Positions 42,042 through 51,263 of a stretch of DNA of 64,000 nt are shown here, piece by piece (the first letter of the stretch is position 1; each line of letters starts with the position of its first letter). The notes below the pieces were generated by a model that searched no databases, was not told the origin of the DNA, and saw only the letters and a program-made list of their open reading frames with translations. The stretch is from Acidaminococcus hominis. Lineage in GTDB: Bacteria > Bacillota > Negativicutes > Acidaminococcales > Acidaminococcaceae. The position numbers and the translations under genes are program-made. The DNA lies in the NCBI RefSeq assembly GCF_021044795.1, contig NZ_JAJNOP010000003.1. One strand, 5' to 3'.

Positions 42042-42069
42042 ATAATAGCATGTTTCAAAAAAAAATCAA
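42042..42069 (-). promoter_or_regulatory. promoter of groES-groEL
   Basis: TTGATT, 16 bases, TATTAT on the minus strand, just upstream of CIRCE. Its -35 lies inside the stem of the terminator of the preceding gene. Confidence 0.75.
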
Positions 42070-42107
42070 GCCCTTTGACTATTTTTTTTCAAAAGGCTTG
42101 ATTTTTT
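42061..42107. terminator. intrinsic terminator of the Cys-rich gene
   Basis: AATCAAGCC(C)TTTGA pairs with TCAAAAGGCTTGATT, with T runs on both ends. Confidence 0.82.
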
Positions 42108-42342
42108 ATTTTTTCAGTTTGGCCATTATGGCATCGTAATGCTCTTTTTCATGGGGATACAGGCAGCGGCTGCAATCCTTTACGCCATTTGGCAGCAGGC
42201 TGTAGCTGCCGCCGCAGTTCTCCCCCAAAGCATACAGGGGACAGAAGCAGAACAGACAGTTGAAGTTTTCCCGGTCCGCCCCAGGGTGGCAGGGGAAAAA
42301 TTCACAGTCCTTGTGAGAAAAGAATTTATACCGCTGGCTCAT
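42106..42342 (-). CDS. small cysteine-rich metal-binding protein (78 aa)
   Basis: The product has eight cysteines in a pattern CEFFPCHPG, NCLFCFCPLYALGENCGG, DCSRCLYPH. That is the family of 'cysteine-rich small domain' proteins thought to bind zinc or iron. Its ATG overlaps the stop of rsmA by four bases. Function unknown; the coupling to rsmA suggests a shared expression programme. Confidence 0.85.
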   Translation of the reverse strand: MSQRYKFFSHKDCEFFPCHPGADRENFNCLFCFCPLYALGENCGGSYSLLPNGVKDCSRCLYPHEKEHYDAIMAKLKK

Positions 42343-43196
42343 GCTTGCTTCAGGCTTTCGGCGTAGGCTTTGGTCAGTTTGCCAAATTCTTCCATGGAAA
42401 GAGATTCTCCCCGGCGCTTGCCGTCAATCCCTGCCCGTTCCATCAGGGTCTTTACCTGGTCACTGGAGAGCCCCAGACTCTTTAGACAATTGCTGAGCAT
42501 TTTCCGCCGCTGGGAAAAGGCTGCCCGCACCACCTGGAAAAACAGCTTGGGATCTGCGTCCACCGGCGGCTGCTCCCGTTTTTCACAAACCACTACCATG
42601 GAATCCACCTTGGGTGCCGGCATGAAATCCCGGGCCGGCACGGAAAGCGCTAACCGGGGCTCGGAGTAGTACTGGAGAGCCAGGGACAGGGGACCGTAAT
42701 CCTTGGTGCCCGGGCCAGCAGTCATCCGTTCAGCCACTTCCTTCTGGACCATAACCACCAGCCGTTTCAGGGGCAGCTGCTGTTCCAGGAGAGCAAAAAT
42801 AATCGGAGTGGTAATGTAGTAGGGCAGATTGGCGGCTACCGTGAAAGGTTCGTGCTGGGTAATCTCCCCCAAATCCACTTTCAGCACGTCCCCAGGAATA
42901 ATTTCCACATTGGTGTAACCTTCCAGGGTTTTGGCCAGTACCGGCAAAAGGCTTTGGTCGATTTCCACACTTTTTACCTGGGCGCCGGTTTCCGCCAGGG
43001 CCTGGGTCAGGGTACCAATGCCCGGACCGATTTCCAGTACCAGGTCCCCAGGTCCAATTTGGGCAGCCTGGGCAATGGCCTGCACCACCTTTTCATTAAT
43101 GAGGAAATTCTGGCCAAAGCGCTTCTTGGCCTTCAGCCCAAAGGTCTGCAAAATATAATGGGTCACTTCCCGACTGGCAATGACAGGATGCAGCAT
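42339..43196 (-). CDS. rsmA: 16S rRNA dimethyladenosine transferase RsmA/KsgA
   Basis: Dimethylates the two adenines in helix 45 of 16S rRNA during 30S maturation. The 285-residue product has KKRFGQNFLINEKVV, the SAM motif VLEIGPGIGTLTQAL, the catalytic NLPYYITTPI, and a C-terminal helical domain. It ends the conserved rnmV-rsmA pair, 11 bases after rnmV. Confidence 0.96.
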   Translation of the reverse strand: MLHPVIASREVTHYILQTFGLKAKKRFGQNFLINEKVVQAIAQAAQIGPGDLVLEIGPGIGTLTQALAETGAQVKSVEIDQSLLPVLAKTLEGYTNVEIIPGDVLKVDLGEITQHEPFTVAANLPYYITTPIIFALLEQQLPLKRLVVMVQKEVAERMTAGPGTKDYGPLSLALQYYSEPRLALSVPARDFMPAPKVDSMVVVCEKREQPPVDADPKLFFQVVRAAFSQRRKMLSNCLKSLGLSSDQVKTLMERAGIDGKRRGESLSMEEFGKLTKAYAESLKQA

Positions 43197-43207
43197 ACTG
43201 TTCCTCC

Positions 43208-43753
43208 CTACTTCTCTTCTTCAGCTACCTGGGCCACCGCTTGGCGGAATTCTTCCCGGGTGATGCCGTAATTGTTTAAACGACTGACCAACTGCTTGGC
43301 ATTGCCGTAGCCAATGCCCAAGATGGCCCCTACCCGGTCCCGCCGCCTGGCGGCCTCAGGACTGCCGGACAACCCGGACAAAAATAAATCCCGAGAGGAA
43401 AATTCCTTTCGGGGATTCATTTCCTGAAAATGCACCTTGGAAAGAGCTTTGCGGATGGCCTCCGGCTGCGCCTGTTCAATACCCACATCGTGGTGGGCCA
43501 GGGCTTCCGCCTTAGGCACAAAGGCCTGCCCGGCGTTCGGGAAACGCTCCGTCAGAAACTTCCGGATGCGGTCCCCTGCGCCGTCGGGGTCGGTCATAAT
43601 GATGATCCCGCGCTTTTCATAGGCTGCTTTAATCAGGTCCAGGGTATAGGGTGCCAAGGTAAAGCCACCGGTTTCTATAGTCTCAGCATCCACTGCCTTC
43701 TTGACCGCTACGGTGTCCATTTTTCCTTCTACAATGAGTACTTCCTTCAGCAC
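43208..43753 (-). CDS. rnmV: ribonuclease M5 (5S rRNA maturation)
   Basis: The 181-residue product has the Toprim metal motifs IVEGKMDTVAVKKA and MTDPDGAGDRIRKFL and a C-terminal domain ending RLNNYGITREEFRQAV, as in RNase M5. It matures 5S rRNA in Gram-positive-type bacteria. Its place between the yabE-like gene and rsmA is that of Bacillus. Confidence 0.94.
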   Translation of the reverse strand: MLKEVLIVEGKMDTVAVKKAVDAETIETGGFTLAPYTLDLIKAAYEKRGIIIMTDPDGAGDRIRKFLTERFPNAGQAFVPKAEALAHHDVGIEQAQPEAIRKALSKVHFQEMNPRKEFSSRDLFLSGLSGSPEAARRRDRVGAILGIGYGNAKQLVSRLNNYGITREEFRQAVAQVAEEEK

Positions 43754-43774
43754 TTTTTTCTCCTGTAACGTTTT

Positions 43775-44758
43775 TTATTCTAAGATATACATGGTTACTT
43801 GTCGTCGGCCCCAGGCTATGGCATCACCATAGTCATCCATGTAAAGGTCGATCCGATTGCCGTTGATGGCACCGCCGCAGTCACCTGCTACAGCAAAACC
43901 GTAGCCAGGAATATACATCCGGGTCCCATAAGGGATTACGTCCGGATCCACGGCCACAATTCCGTGGTAGGGCACCACACCTGTGGAGGTAAGTCCCGTA
44001 CCACTGCCTTCTGCCAGGGTATAGGCAGAGGCTTCCACCGTTCTGGCGGAACGGTAACGCACATAGCCACGGGAAGTTTCCAGCATATTGTTGTTGCCGG
44101 TACCCACTTCCACGATTTCAGGAACAGGTTCAGCGATTACTTCCCGCTGCAGTTCCCGTTTTACCACTGCATCTCCCACTTTAATGGTCCGATAGGTGAT
44201 TTTCACCTGTCCGTTTTGGCCGGGAGACACTACATTTCGTCTGCCCCGGGGCAGATCATCATTGTTCCGCAGCTGCACGTCATACGGGATTTCTTCCGTA
44301 TCCGTACCCAGCTGGGTAGTGGGAGAAATGACATTAATGGTCATATCTGGTTTCGCTTCTGAATCCAAAGCGGGATATACTTGGTATCCTTCATAGTCGA
44401 CTCCCACAGCGTTCAATACATCTCGCACTGTTTTCCGCCCTATGTTGTACTCGGTCGTTCTTCCAGACTTCCATACCTTGATAGGCATTGCGCGGACAAC
44501 TTCAATCGTCGCACCGTCGCTGAATTTTTCACTGCCGACTACTTCATACCCGTCGGCTTTATGAAGAACTACACCGGCTTCCTCCAAAGCTCCCTGTACT
44601 GTCAGGGCTCTGGTGCTGAGCTGCAGGGTTTGCCCGTCTACTTTCACCGTGACATTTTTCGGTGCCGAAGCAAAGCCGAAGAAATTCACGCTGGACATGA
44701 GCAGCAGGAAAACTACAACCCATTTATAGGGACGCTTAAAATGTTCTCTTTTTCGCAA
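43775..44758 (-). CDS. YabE-like G5/3D-domain cell-wall protein
   Basis: The 327-residue protein has an N-terminal membrane anchor or signal (VVFLLLMSSVNFFGFA), two ubiquitin-like DUF348 domains (about 35-150), a G5 domain (about 160-215, EIPYDVQLRNNDDLPRGRR) and a 3D domain (about 240-325). The 3D aspartates lie in VDPDVIPYGTRMYIPGYG, VAGDCGGAI and NRIDLYMDD. This is the YabE/resuscitation-factor-like lytic transglycosylase layout. It cleaves peptidoglycan in wall remodelling. Position before rnmV matches Bacillus yabE. Confidence 0.92.
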   Translation of the reverse strand: MRKREHFKRPYKWVVVFLLLMSSVNFFGFASAPKNVTVKVDGQTLQLSTRALTVQGALEEAGVVLHKADGYEVVGSEKFSDGATIEVVRAMPIKVWKSGRTTEYNIGRKTVRDVLNAVGVDYEGYQVYPALDSEAKPDMTINVISPTTQLGTDTEEIPYDVQLRNNDDLPRGRRNVVSPGQNGQVKITYRTIKVGDAVVKRELQREVIAEPVPEIVEVGTGNNNMLETSRGYVRYRSARTVEASAYTLAEGSGTGLTSTGVVPYHGIVAVDPDVIPYGTRMYIPGYGFAVAGDCGGAINGNRIDLYMDDYGDAIAWGRRQVTMYILE

Positions 44759-44782
44759 ATTTTCGCCTCCTTAAGATGGCTA

Positions 44783-44812
44783 ATTCTACCATAGGAAGCG
44801 GTTTTCTGTCAA
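44783..44812 (-). promoter_or_regulatory. promoter of the yabE-like gene
   Basis: TTGACA, 18 bases, TAGAAT on the minus strand, ending about 25 bases before the start codon. Confidence 0.75.
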
Positions 44813-44898
44813 AACGATGTTAGTACCTGGTGATAATTATGTACGATTTACCCGGTCGCAAATGTAACGAGTTTGTAAAATTTACATATAGTTTTGGC

Positions 44899-45678
44899 TT
44901 ATTTTAGTTTGGAAAACAACATTTTTGCGTTATTTGATGAACATTCCATGATTTTTTCCGGTGTGGTCCCCCTCAGGGCTGCCGCCCGCTCCGCCACAAT
45001 AGCGGTATACAGCGGATTGTTCCGCTTGCCCCGATAAGGCACCGGCGCCATGTAGGGAGAATCGGTTTCAAAGAGGATCCGGTCTTCCGGCATTTTTGCC
45101 AAAATGGACCGGACCCCCCGGTCGTTCTTGAAGGTGCTGGTGCCCCCAAAGCCAAAGTACCAGCCCCGTTCCAGGAGTTTTTCCGCCATTTCCCAGCTGC
45201 CAGAAAAACAGTGGAGCACCCCTGTCAGGTCCTCCGGCTGGCTGAGCAAAATGGCCAGCAGATCTTCGTGGGAATCCCGGTCGTGGAGAATCACCGGCAG
45301 CTGATGCTTCCTGGCCAGCTCCAGCTGGGCCTGGAGAAACTCCTGCTGCAAGGCATGGGGCGAATTTTCATCGTTGTAGTAGTCCAGTCCAATCTCTCCA
45401 ATGGCCACCACCTTGGGGTCGGCGCACCAGGCATCCAGCTGCTCCAAATCCTTTAGGCTGCAATGGGACAGTTCTTCCGGGTGCAGCCCTACAGCGGCGT
45501 ATACAAAGGGATAGGCATGAGCCAGGTCCAGGGCTTTTTGGGAGCTAAGAAGATCACAGCCGGGATCAATGATCCCGGCCATGTTTTCACCAATTTTCTG
45601 GAGCAGCTCTTTCCTATCCGCGTCAAAATCTTCCACGTCCAAATGGGCATGGGTATCGTATAAAGGAAGACGTGCCAT
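44899..45678 (-). CDS. tatD: TatD-family metal-dependent deoxyribonuclease
   Basis: The 259-residue TIM-barrel hydrolase has DTHAHLDVEDFDADR, EIGLDYYND, HDRDSHEDLL, LHCFSGSWEMAE and FETDSPYMAPVPYRGKRN, all metal motifs of the family. It lies one base after metG, in Bacillus yabD position. Confidence 0.94.
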   Translation of the reverse strand: MARLPLYDTHAHLDVEDFDADRKELLQKIGENMAGIIDPGCDLLSSQKALDLAHAYPFVYAAVGLHPEELSHCSLKDLEQLDAWCADPKVVAIGEIGLDYYNDENSPHALQQEFLQAQLELARKHQLPVILHDRDSHEDLLAILLSQPEDLTGVLHCFSGSWEMAEKLLERGWYFGFGGTSTFKNDRGVRSILAKMPEDRILFETDSPYMAPVPYRGKRNNPLYTAIVAERAAALRGTTPEKIMECSSNNAKMLFSKLK

Positions 45679-45679
45679 A

Positions 45680-47626
45680 TTATTTCACCTTGCTGCCGGA
45701 AGAAATCCCAGGAGCTTCTACAAGAACCAGATGGCCCTGACCATCAGAAGCGGCCAGCAGCATGCCCCGGGACTCAATGCCCTTCAGCTTGGCCGGTTTC
45801 AGGTTGGCAATGACCACCACGTTCTTGCCGGGCAGGTCTTCTTCCGTATAGTACTGGGCAATGCCGGAAACAATAGTCCGCTCTTCTTCGCCCACTTTTA
45901 CCGTAATTTTCATCAATTTATCGGTTTTGGGAACCCGTTCTGCCTTTTCAATGGTAGCTACCCGCAGGTCCAATTTGCCGAAATCTTCAATGGTAATCTG
46001 GTCCGGCGTAACAACCCCGGCAGCCGCAGCTTTCTTGCTTTCCTTTTTGGCTTCCGTTACAGGAGCAGCCTTTTCCGCAGCCGGTTCTTCTTCCTCCTCA
46101 ATTCTCGGGAAGATGGGCTGACCTTTTTGGACCTTGGTGCCGTCAGGCAGGTTGCCCCAGGCTACATCGTCCAGCATAAACTGGTCCGGTACGGCAAGGC
46201 CCAGCTGTTCGTAGATTTTGGGCGCCGTAAAGGGCATCATGGAGGAAATCAGAATGGCAATATTCCGGACTGCATCGGCCAGATTATACATTACAGCTTC
46301 CAGGCGTTTGGCCTGTGCCGGGTCCTTGGCCAAAATCCAGGGCGTAGAAGCGTCAATGTACTTGTTGGCAGCGCCTACGTAGTTCCAGATTACCTTAATC
46401 CCGTCGTTGATGGCATACTTATCCATGGCAGCCCGGTAATCCTTCAGGGTAACCGCAGCCAGTTCCCGGAAAGCAGCATCCACTTCGTTATCCACCACAG
46501 TCTTATGCACCACACCGCCGTGATACTTTTCAATCATGGAAACCGTACGGTACTGCAAGTTCCCCAGGTCGTTGGCCAGGTCGGTGTTTACCCGTCTGAT
46601 CAAACCTTTCCGGGAGTAGTTGCCGTCGCTGCCCAGGCTGATTTCCCGCAGCAGGAAATAACGGACAGCGTCGGGGCCAAATTCCTTAATGGGTTCCACC
46701 GGGTCAACCACGTTGCCCTTGGATTTGCTCATTTTGTCCCCGTCTACCACCAGCCAGCCATGGCCGTAGACTTCCTTGGGCAATTCTTCACCCATGGCCA
46801 TCAGCATGGCCGGCCAAATGATGGTATGGAAACGCACGATTTCCTTGCCCACTAGGTGCAGGTCCGCCGGCCAGAAACGATGGAATTCCTCCATGTCGGC
46901 CATGCAGCCGATGCCGGTAAAGTAGGCCAGCAGGGCATCAAACCATACATATACCACGTGTTTCGGATCCCAGGGCACAGGAATACCCCAGTCAAAGCTG
47001 CTCCGGGAAATGCACAAATCTTCCAGCCCCTGCTTCAGGAAGCTGATCATCTCGTTCCGGCGGCTTACCGGCTGGATAAAGTCAGGATGGGCTTCGATAT
47101 ATTCCAGGATTTTGTCCTGATAATTGCTCATTTTGAAGAAATAGCTGGATTCCTTCATGGTTTCTACCGGACGGCCGCAATCGGGGCAAACCCCGCCGGC
47201 TTCTTCAATCTGGTGGTCCGTCCAGAAGGATTCGCAGGGTACGCAATACTTGCCCACATAGTCCTTCTTATAGATGTCGCCCTTATCATAAACCCGCTTC
47301 AGGACTTCCTGCACCACTTTTTGGTGGCGGGGTTCGGAGGTACGGACAAAATCGTCGTAGCTGATGCCCAGCATACTCCACAATTTTTTGAAGTTGGCCA
47401 CAATGCCGTCCACGTATTGGATGGGGGTAACGCCAGCTTCCTTGGCCTTGCGCTGGATCTTTTGGCCGTGTTCGTCACTGCCGGTAATGAACCGGACATC
47501 AAAACCATTGGCCCGTTTGTACCGGGCAATGGTATCCGCAATGGTGGTGCAGTAGGCATGGCCTATATGCAGGTTGGCACTGGGATAATAGATGGGTGTC
47601 GTAATATAAAAACTCGGTTTAGTCAT
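45680..47626 (-). CDS. metG: methionyl-tRNA synthetase with C-terminal tRNA-binding domain
   Basis: Class I synthetase charging tRNA-Met. The 648-residue product has the HIGH motif (NLHIGHAY), the CP-domain zinc knuckles (YCVPCESFW and GVCPDCGRP), KMSKS (DKMSKSKGN), an anticodon helical domain, then a Lys/Ala-rich linker and the Trbp111-type dimerisation domain (about 545-648; VVVIANLKPAKLKGIESRGMLLAA). Three in-frame ATGs follow AAGGGG; I take the third, seven bases away. Confidence 0.96.
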   Translation of the reverse strand: MTKPSFYITTPIYYPSANLHIGHAYCTTIADTIARYKRANGFDVRFITGSDEHGQKIQRKAKEAGVTPIQYVDGIVANFKKLWSMLGISYDDFVRTSEPRHQKVVQEVLKRVYDKGDIYKKDYVGKYCVPCESFWTDHQIEEAGGVCPDCGRPVETMKESSYFFKMSNYQDKILEYIEAHPDFIQPVSRRNEMISFLKQGLEDLCISRSSFDWGIPVPWDPKHVVYVWFDALLAYFTGIGCMADMEEFHRFWPADLHLVGKEIVRFHTIIWPAMLMAMGEELPKEVYGHGWLVVDGDKMSKSKGNVVDPVEPIKEFGPDAVRYFLLREISLGSDGNYSRKGLIRRVNTDLANDLGNLQYRTVSMIEKYHGGVVHKTVVDNEVDAAFRELAAVTLKDYRAAMDKYAINDGIKVIWNYVGAANKYIDASTPWILAKDPAQAKRLEAVMYNLADAVRNIAILISSMMPFTAPKIYEQLGLAVPDQFMLDDVAWGNLPDGTKVQKGQPIFPRIEEEEEPAAEKAAPVTEAKKESKKAAAAGVVTPDQITIEDFGKLDLRVATIEKAERVPKTDKLMKITVKVGEEERTIVSGIAQYYTEEDLPGKNVVVIANLKPAKLKGIESRGMLLAASDGQGHLVLVEAPGISSGSKVK

Positions 47627-47726
47627 CATCATTCCCCTTTTTCTGTCTGAATAAGTGAATCTTTCCTTATCATACTACAATTCTTCCCAAAAAGAAAATT
47701 CTCTTCTTTCTTTCGTTGGAAAAAGC

Positions 47727-48557
47727 TTATTCTTCCTTCAGCAGCCGGTTGTACAGCTCCCGTTTGGGCACCTTGTAGGTTTTGGCAGCCTGGGCTAGGG
47801 CCGTCTTCTTGTCCACGCCGCTTTCCATCAGCCGGCGTACCTCGTCCAGGGGATCACCCTGAGGTTCTTCCCGGACCACTTCCCCCTGCTCCACCACCAG
47901 GACAAATTCACCCCGGGGCGGATTTTCATCCAGGTGCTGCCGGGCCTGTTCCACCGTGCCCCGGAAAAATTCCTCGTGAAGCTTGGTCAGCTCCCGGCAC
48001 ATGGCCAGCCGCCGATTGCCCCAGACCTCCTCCATATCCTTCAGCACTTCCGTAATCCGGTGGGGTGCTTCGTAGAGAATCAGGGTAGCGGGAATATTTT
48101 TCCATTCTTCCAGCTTTTCCTTCCGGTTCCTCCGGCTCTTGGGCAAAAAGCCCCCAAAAAAGAAAGGGGTGGACGGTAGGCCGGAAGCTACCAGGGCCGT
48201 CAGGGCCGCATTGGCACCGGGCACGGGCACCACCTGGATGCCGGCTGCAATGGCCTCTTTGGCAATCTGCTCCCCAGGGTCAGAAATCCCGGGAAAACCC
48301 GCATCGCTGACCAAGGCAATGTTCTTTCCTTCCTGGAGTGCGGACAGCAGCACCGGTCCCATCTTTTCCTTATTGTGTTCATGGTAGCTCAGCAACTGGC
48401 CATGAATGTCAAAATGGTTCAGCAGCTGCCGGGTATGCCGGGTATCCTCGGCAGCAATGAGATCCGCCTCCTGGAGCATCCGCAGGGCCCGGGGCGTCAT
48501 GTCTTCCAGGTTCCCAATGGGAGTGGCACACAAATACAGAATGCCTTGTTCTGCCAT
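47727..48557 (-). CDS. rsmI: 16S rRNA (cytidine-1402 2'-O)-methyltransferase
   Basis: The 276-residue product has YLCATPIGNLEDMTPRALRML, AAEDTRHTRQLLNHF, LVSDAGFPGISDPG and the C-terminal coiled helical region of RsmI. With RsmH it makes m4Cm1402 in the ribosomal P site. It is three bases after the trmN6-like gene, as in the Bacillus yabB-yabC order. Confidence 0.95.
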   Translation of the reverse strand: MAEQGILYLCATPIGNLEDMTPRALRMLQEADLIAAEDTRHTRQLLNHFDIHGQLLSYHEHNKEKMGPVLLSALQEGKNIALVSDAGFPGISDPGEQIAKEAIAAGIQVVPVPGANAALTALVASGLPSTPFFFGGFLPKSRRNRKEKLEEWKNIPATLILYEAPHRITEVLKDMEEVWGNRRLAMCRELTKLHEEFFRGTVEQARQHLDENPPRGEFVLVVEQGEVVREEPQGDPLDEVRRLMESGVDKKTALAQAAKTYKVPKRELYNRLLKEE

Positions 48558-48560
48558 ATT

Positions 48561-49289
48561 CTATTCCTCCCTTGTTGTGCCAGCCCGGTAATAGGCCAGC
48601 GTTTCCTTGCTGTAGGACCCGTCAGGGTTATACATACACAAGGGCGACAGGACCGTCAGGCCCGGCCGTCCCCCTTTTACAAATTCTGCCAAAAAAATCC
48701 AGGCAGGCCGGTCCACATAGGAATGGACCCACTGGAGCCGTTTTAATTCCAGCTGATAGGCCAGCCCCAGCTTCACTGCCTCGGTAAACCGCTCCGGCAA
48801 CTGAACCAGGGCAAAACGGCCCTTGGTCTTTAGGCCATAGGCCGCCGCCTGGAAAAAATCTTCCAGGGTCGTATCCACCTCATGGCAAGCCGCCGTGCCT
48901 ACCTGACGCCGCCGGCCTCCTACCCGGTAGGGCGGATTGGCCGCCACCAGGTCCAGGCTTTCGCTGGGCACCAGCTGGCGGAGATTCCGCAAATCCAGCT
49001 GGTGGACCGTCACCACCTGTTCCAGATGGTTCTCCCTAATGCTGCGGTTCAGCAGCTCAATCACGTGGGGATTGTAGTCCACCCCCAAAACGGACCCGGC
49101 ACCCCGCAGGGCCAGCATCAGACTCACTGCCCCGGTGCCGCAGCCCAGCTCCAGCACCCTGGCCTTTTTCACCAGATGGGGAAAAGCCGCCAGAAATACG
49201 GCGTCCGTGGTAAAGCAAAATTCCTGGGGATCCTGCCAGATTACGGTTTTCCCATCGGGCAGGCAGTCCTTCCGTTCTGTGTCCTTCAT
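48561..49289 (-). CDS. tRNA1(Val) adenine-37 N6-methyltransferase-like protein
   Basis: Class I methyltransferase of 242 residues with a SAM motif LELGCGTGAVSLMLALR and the N6-adenine-type NPPYRVGGRR. The family includes YfiC/TrmN6 and B. subtilis YabB. Start and ricT stop share one base (TAATG), showing translational coupling. Target RNA is inferred from the family only. Confidence 0.88.
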   Translation of the reverse strand: MKDTERKDCLPDGKTVIWQDPQEFCFTTDAVFLAAFPHLVKKARVLELGCGTGAVSLMLALRGAGSVLGVDYNPHVIELLNRSIRENHLEQVVTVHQLDLRNLRQLVPSESLDLVAANPPYRVGGRRRQVGTAACHEVDTTLEDFFQAAAYGLKTKGRFALVQLPERFTEAVKLGLAYQLELKRLQWVHSYVDRPAWIFLAEFVKGGRPGLTVLSPLCMYNPDGSYSKETLAYYRAGTTREE

Positions 49290-50122
49290 TAATCCTCCGC
49301 CCGGGAAGATTCCACAATCTCGTCCCAGGCCACTTCAATCCGGTTTCCCGGGGACAGTTCTACGGTCACTGTCTGTTCCCGGCGGCTGATATGCATCACC
49401 ATGCCCTCTCCGCTGGGCGTAACCACTTTCATACCTGGTTTGGGAACGGTAAGATGTTCCTTGCGTTTTTCTTTCTTCTTCCCGCAGTACATATCATTTT
49501 CGTATTTCAGGCAGCACAGCAGGCGGCCGCAGATCCCGGAAATCTTGGTCGGGTTCAGGGACAGGTTCTGTTCCTTGGCCATCCGGATGGATACCGGCTC
49601 AAAATCTCCCAGGAAGGTGGCACAGCACAGGGGACGGCCGCAGCAGCCAATGCCGCCCAGCATTTTCGCTTCGTCCCGGACGCCAATCTGGCGCAGTTCA
49701 ATCCGGGTACGGAACACCGCTGCCAAATCCTTCACCAATTCCCGGAAATCAATCCGGCCATCGGCTGTAAAATAAAAAATAATCTTGCCCACATCAAAAG
49801 TATATTCTACGTTCACCAGATGCATATCCAGCTTCCGGGCCGCAATTTTCTTTTCACAGATGGCGAAGGCTTCCTTTTCCTTCTGGTGATTTTCTTCTAC
49901 CTGCCGGGCATCTTTTTCAGTGCCCTTGCGCAGTACGGTTTTCAGAGGAGAAACAATTTTTTCTTCCGGTACTTCCTGCTGGGGAATCACCACTTGGCCA
50001 TATTCAATTCCCCGGGCGGTTTCCACAATCACATGGTCCCCTTTTTCCAGCTTCAGTTCTCCTGGAGCAAAATAATAAATCTTGCCGGCTTTCTTAAACC
50101 GGACTCCAACAATAGTAACCAC
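49289..50122 (-). CDS. ricT: RicT/YaaT-type PSP1-domain protein
   Basis: B. subtilis RicT (YaaT) is part of a Y-complex that binds Fe-S clusters and helps RNase Y process transcripts. The 277-residue product has the PSP1 domain (about 60-150) and the cysteine cluster GGIGCCGRPLCCATFLGDF and GICGRLLCCLKYE near 160-210. The usual RicA and RicF partners are not in this window. Its gene follows holB by one base. Confidence 0.93.
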   Translation of the reverse strand: MVTIVGVRFKKAGKIYYFAPGELKLEKGDHVIVETARGIEYGQVVIPQQEVPEEKIVSPLKTVLRKGTEKDARQVEENHQKEKEAFAICEKKIAARKLDMHLVNVEYTFDVGKIIFYFTADGRIDFRELVKDLAAVFRTRIELRQIGVRDEAKMLGGIGCCGRPLCCATFLGDFEPVSIRMAKEQNLSLNPTKISGICGRLLCCLKYENDMYCGKKKEKRKEHLTVPKPGMKVVTPSGEGMVMHISRREQTVTVELSPGNRIEVAWDEIVESSRAED

Positions 50123-50123
50123 A

Positions 50124-51227
50124 CTACATCTCCTTTCGCAATGCCTGTATCTCTAGCAGCAGGGCCTCAAATACCAGGCGCCGGGGCACAAAACGGGCAA
50201 TGGCCAGCCGGCTTTCCTGTACCAGGTCCAAGGTTCTGCGCAGCTGGCTGGGTTTCCAGCCGGCAAAGCACAGGGCTGCCTCTTTTCTTATATCTTCATT
50301 GTACAAGGGCGCTGCCACTCCCGCCTGGAGCAGCAAACCGTCCCGCAGCAGCAGCAGCAAAAGTTCCAGCCGGAGAAAATCCGGTTCCCGCCGGTCAAAA
50401 GCCGGCTCCTTTTCGCCATCTCCGCTGTTTTTCTTTTTGGGGGCTGTGGCTGCCTTGTCCAACCAATCCAGCCCTTTAAGATAAACCATCAGCTGGTCCT
50501 CGTCCACCTTTTCCAAAAGGTCCAGGACCTGCTGCCGCAGGGTGAGGGCCTCCAGCCGGAACAAGTCCACGGCCTTGCCAGGTGATCCCCCGGCAAGCGC
50601 GCTGAGTACCGGCCCTTCCTTTAGCCACTGGGCCTGGACGGCACCGGGCTCTGCTCCCTCCAGGCTTTCGGGCACTTCCCACTGGGTCAGCAGGGCCTGC
50701 TCCATAGCCTGCCGGGTCTGCTCCAGGGTTAGGGGATAGAACTGGATCTGTACCACCCTGGATAAAATGGTGGGCAAAAGAGCCTCCACCCGGTCTGCCA
50801 CCAGGATGAACAGCCAGTAGTCCGGCGGTTCTTCCAAAAGCTTCAGCAGCGCGTTTTGGGCGGTTTCCTGCATATGGTCCGCCTGTTCGATAATGCATAC
50901 TTTATAGGGGGACAGCACCGGGGCGTACAGGGCCTGTTGGCTCAGCTGCCGGATTTGGCCAATGCTGATGGTACTGGTATTGCCGCCCGGCTCCACCAAC
51001 AACAGGTCCGGATGGGACCCTGCCCCAAAGGCCCGGCAGCTTTTGCAGGAAGTATCCGTCAAAGGGTCCTCCAAACAGAGGAAACTTTTGGCAAATTCCA
51101 GCGCCAGCTTCTTCTTGCCGATGCCTTCGGGCCCGTAGAACAACAGTGAAGGAGTTTTCCGCTCTCCTGTCAGCAGGTTCTGCAGAAAGCGCTTTTCAAT
51201 TTCGTGTCCAACAATACGATCCCACAT
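50124..51227 (-). CDS. holB: DNA polymerase III delta' subunit
   Basis: Clamp-loader subunit. The 367-residue product has a Walker-A-like GPEGIGKKKLALEFAKSF, a Cys cluster (CLEDPLTDTSCKSCRAF), IIEQADHMQETAQNALLKLLEEPP (Walker B/sensor) and a helical C domain. I start it at ATG 51227 with AGGG about seven bases upstream, giving the family-like N-terminus MWDRIVGHE; earlier in-frame ATGs at 51242 and 51233 are weaker. It follows tmk, as in Bacillus. Confidence 0.93.
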   Translation of the reverse strand: MWDRIVGHEIEKRFLQNLLTGERKTPSLLFYGPEGIGKKKLALEFAKSFLCLEDPLTDTSCKSCRAFGAGSHPDLLLVEPGGNTSTISIGQIRQLSQQALYAPVLSPYKVCIIEQADHMQETAQNALLKLLEEPPDYWLFILVADRVEALLPTILSRVVQIQFYPLTLEQTRQAMEQALLTQWEVPESLEGAEPGAVQAQWLKEGPVLSALAGGSPGKAVDLFRLEALTLRQQVLDLLEKVDEDQLMVYLKGLDWLDKAATAPKKKNSGDGEKEPAFDRREPDFLRLELLLLLLRDGLLLQAGVAAPLYNEDIRKEAALCFAGWKPSQLRRTLDLVQESRLAIARFVPRRLVFEALLLEIQALRKEM

Positions 51228-51263
51228 ACGCATCCCTATCATTCTGCCGCAAGGCGGCGTTAT

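Noticed and set aside
47633..47726. Possible T-box leader before metG
   Set aside because: The gap is under 100 bases and has no T-box sequence or antiterminator.
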